Below are positions 11,824-12,532 of a stretch of 12,532 bases of DNA, piece after piece. Every line of letters begins with the position of its first letter. The first letter of the stretch is position 1. Origin of the DNA: an uncultured Bryobacterales bacterium (GTDB lineage: Bacteria; Acidobacteriota; Terriglobia; Bryobacterales; Bryobacteraceae). The position numbers were made by a program, and so were the translations under genes. The notes under the pieces were generated by a model. It saw only the letters and a list, made by a program, of their open reading frames with translations, was not told the origin of the DNA and did no database searches. The stretch is from NCBI GenBank assembly GCA_937859895.1, contig CALMAV010000207.1:1-12532 (forward strand), written 5' to 3'.

Positions 11824-12381
11824 ATGGGTGTTTGCGGCTCCGCGGTTGTGACCGACAATGCCCGCGGTGTGCTCCCCTCCTCTGAGCCGGTTCCCTGGTT
11901 CGCGCTGCGCGTCCGATCCAACCACGAATTTTCGGTGCGATCGGCGCTGCAGCTGCAAGGCATTCGGGAATTTCTACCTACCTATCGCGAGCGTGTTCGC
12001 TGGTCCGATCGCTTCAAGCTGATCGAGCGGCCACTCTTTCCCGGTTATCTGCTGACCCAGCTTGATCCAACGATTGAAGCATCACGCCCGGTGCTGGCCA
12101 TTGCCGGAGTCGTGCATCTGCTGCCGTCCAATCTGACTCTCTGCCCTGTCCCCAATGCAGAAGTCGAATTGATCCGCCAACTAGTCGATTCCGGCCTGCC
12201 GCTTCGTCCGGCTGCCTTTGCGCTTGGCAATCGCGTGACGGTGGTCTCAGGCGCCCTGCAAGGCGTAAGCGGCGTCATTGCCCGCGTAAAGGGCGAGACT
12301 CAGTTTGTGGTTTCGGTAGAAATGTTTGGACGCGCCGTGTCCGTGGACCTGGATGAGGAGAGCCTCCGGTCATGCCGGTAA
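11824..12381 (+). CDS. UpxY/NusG-family transcription antiterminator
   Basis: 185 residues from ATG 11824. The frame is open further back, over the previous gene, but homology begins only near 'VPWFALRVRSNHEF' (23-36). The NGN domain (about 23-122) has the hallmark 'RPLFPGYLL' (69-77) and a 'IAGVVHLLPSN' strand-turn; the KOW domain (about 132-180) reads 'ALGNRVTVVSGALQGVSGVIARV'. Specialised NusG paralogues (UpxY, LoaP, RfaH) ride on RNA polymerase and let it read through terminators in one long operon, most often for polysaccharide or natural-product genes. Here there is no such operon; the gene overlaps a terminase-like gene by 10 bases, so it probably serves the element's own late transcript. 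The assignment to the NusG superfamily is firm; the role is inferred. Confidence 0.9.
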   Translation: MGVCGSAVVTDNARGVLPSSEPVPWFALRVRSNHEFSVRSALQLQGIREFLPTYRERVRWSDRFKLIERPLFPGYLLTQLDPTIEASRPVLAIAGVVHLLPSNLTLCPVPNAEVELIRQLVDSGLPLRPAAFALGNRVTVVSGALQGVSGVIARVKGETQFVVSVEMFGRAVSVDLDEESLRSCR

Positions 12382-12532
12382 AGCGTCGAACACTCGCCAA
12401 GAAACCCGCTTTCCTGGCCGCCTACGTTCGCACTGCATCAATCAGCAAAGCAGCCAAAGCAGCCAAGATCGAACGCGGGCTCCACTATCGCTGGCTGGCT
12501 GATGACCCTGAGTACGCCGCCTCCTTCGAGAA
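12372..12532 (+). CDS. Terminase small subunit-like protein (partial, N-terminus)
   Basis: ATG 12372 lies 10 bases inside the end of the antiterminator gene, and the frame runs off the right edge after 53 residues. 'AFLAAYVRTASISKAAKAAKI' followed by 'ERGLHYRWLADDPEYAASFE' is the DNA-binding helix-turn-helix found at the start of phage small terminases and of phBC6A51-type proteins ('FL-x-A-Y-x-x-T-G-x-x-x-x-A-A-x-x-A-G-x-x-x-x-x-x-Y-R-W-L-x-x-D-P-x-Y'). Small terminases recognise the packaging site and load the large subunit. Only the DNA-binding part is visible, so a stand-alone regulator is also possible. Confidence 0.75.
   Translation, partial: MPVKRRTLAKKPAFLAAYVRTASISKAAKAAKIERGLHYRWLADDPEYAASFE

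Larger units (their letters stand above)
6300..12532. mobile_element. Left part of an integrated prophage or phage-like island
   Basis: The left edge is approximate (somewhere in 6080-6440) and the right end is outside the window. Evidence: a tyrosine recombinase at the edge; some fifteen short, often overlapping genes, most without recognisable housekeeping function; an Acb2/Tad1-like anti-defence protein; an HNH nuclease-like protein; many Cys-rich small proteins; opposed transcription blocks with a strong regulated promoter between them; and a NusG-like antiterminator followed by a terminase small-subunit-like gene. No capsid, portal or replication gene is visible here, so a phage satellite or degraded prophage cannot be excluded. 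Confidence 0.8.

Overview
The window joins a stretch of bacterial chromosome (about 1-6080) to the left part of what looks like an integrated prophage or phage-like island (about 6300 to the right edge, still running when the window ends). Moderately GC-rich DNA, a diheme-free single-CxxCH plus copper-monooxygenase protein, a NusG-like UpxY antiterminator and the style of the small accessory proteins all suggest an Acidobacteriota (Terriglobia-type) soil bacterium. That placement is inference from family distribution, not from a marker gene.

Chromosomal part. The 3' end of a rhamnulokinase-like sugar kinase (3-128, +) faces a two-gene minus-strand pair: a small protein of unknown function and a HEPN-like protein. 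Next is a tight minus-strand operon read from 4577 down to 804: acyl-CoA carboxylase carboxyltransferase subunit (methylcrotonyl-CoA carboxylase beta type), enoyl-CoA hydratase/isomerase, and an exported cytochrome c/copper type II monooxygenase-like protein. The first two fit branched-chain acyl-CoA (leucine-type) catabolism; the third overlaps the second if a CTG start is used. Divergent from this operon is an AI-2E family transporter (4642-5724, +), closed by a strong hairpin it shares with a small two-helix membrane protein (5771-6076, -).

Mobile part. A tyrosine recombinase (6440-7327, +) starts a run of small coupled plus-strand genes (to 8371), several with zinc-knuckle cysteines. It meets a leftward three-gene operon (9239 down to 8375) whose last gene is a good match to the Acb2/Tad1 family of phage cyclic-nucleotide sponges that block CBASS/Thoeris immunity. 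This operon has a near-consensus sigma70 promoter whose spacer holds a perfect 22-bp palindrome made of two inverted DnaA-box consensus sequences, and it probably gives a leaderless mRNA. About 170 bp away lie four CATGAT repeats. A second minus-strand operon (10904 down to 9931) encodes a Cys-rich protein, an HNH-type nuclease, a 60-residue protein and a 36-residue membrane protein. A further minus-strand gene (11027-11335) stands divergent from a plus-strand gene (11388-11783), followed by a UpxY/NusG paralogue and the start of a terminase small-subunit-like protein.

Reading of the whole. The integrase end, early regulatory region, anti-defence gene and late-region entry are in the usual prophage order. 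The most interesting points are the Acb2-like gene under a DnaA-box operator, and a NusG-family antiterminator placed exactly where a lambdoid phage would carry its late antiterminator (Q).
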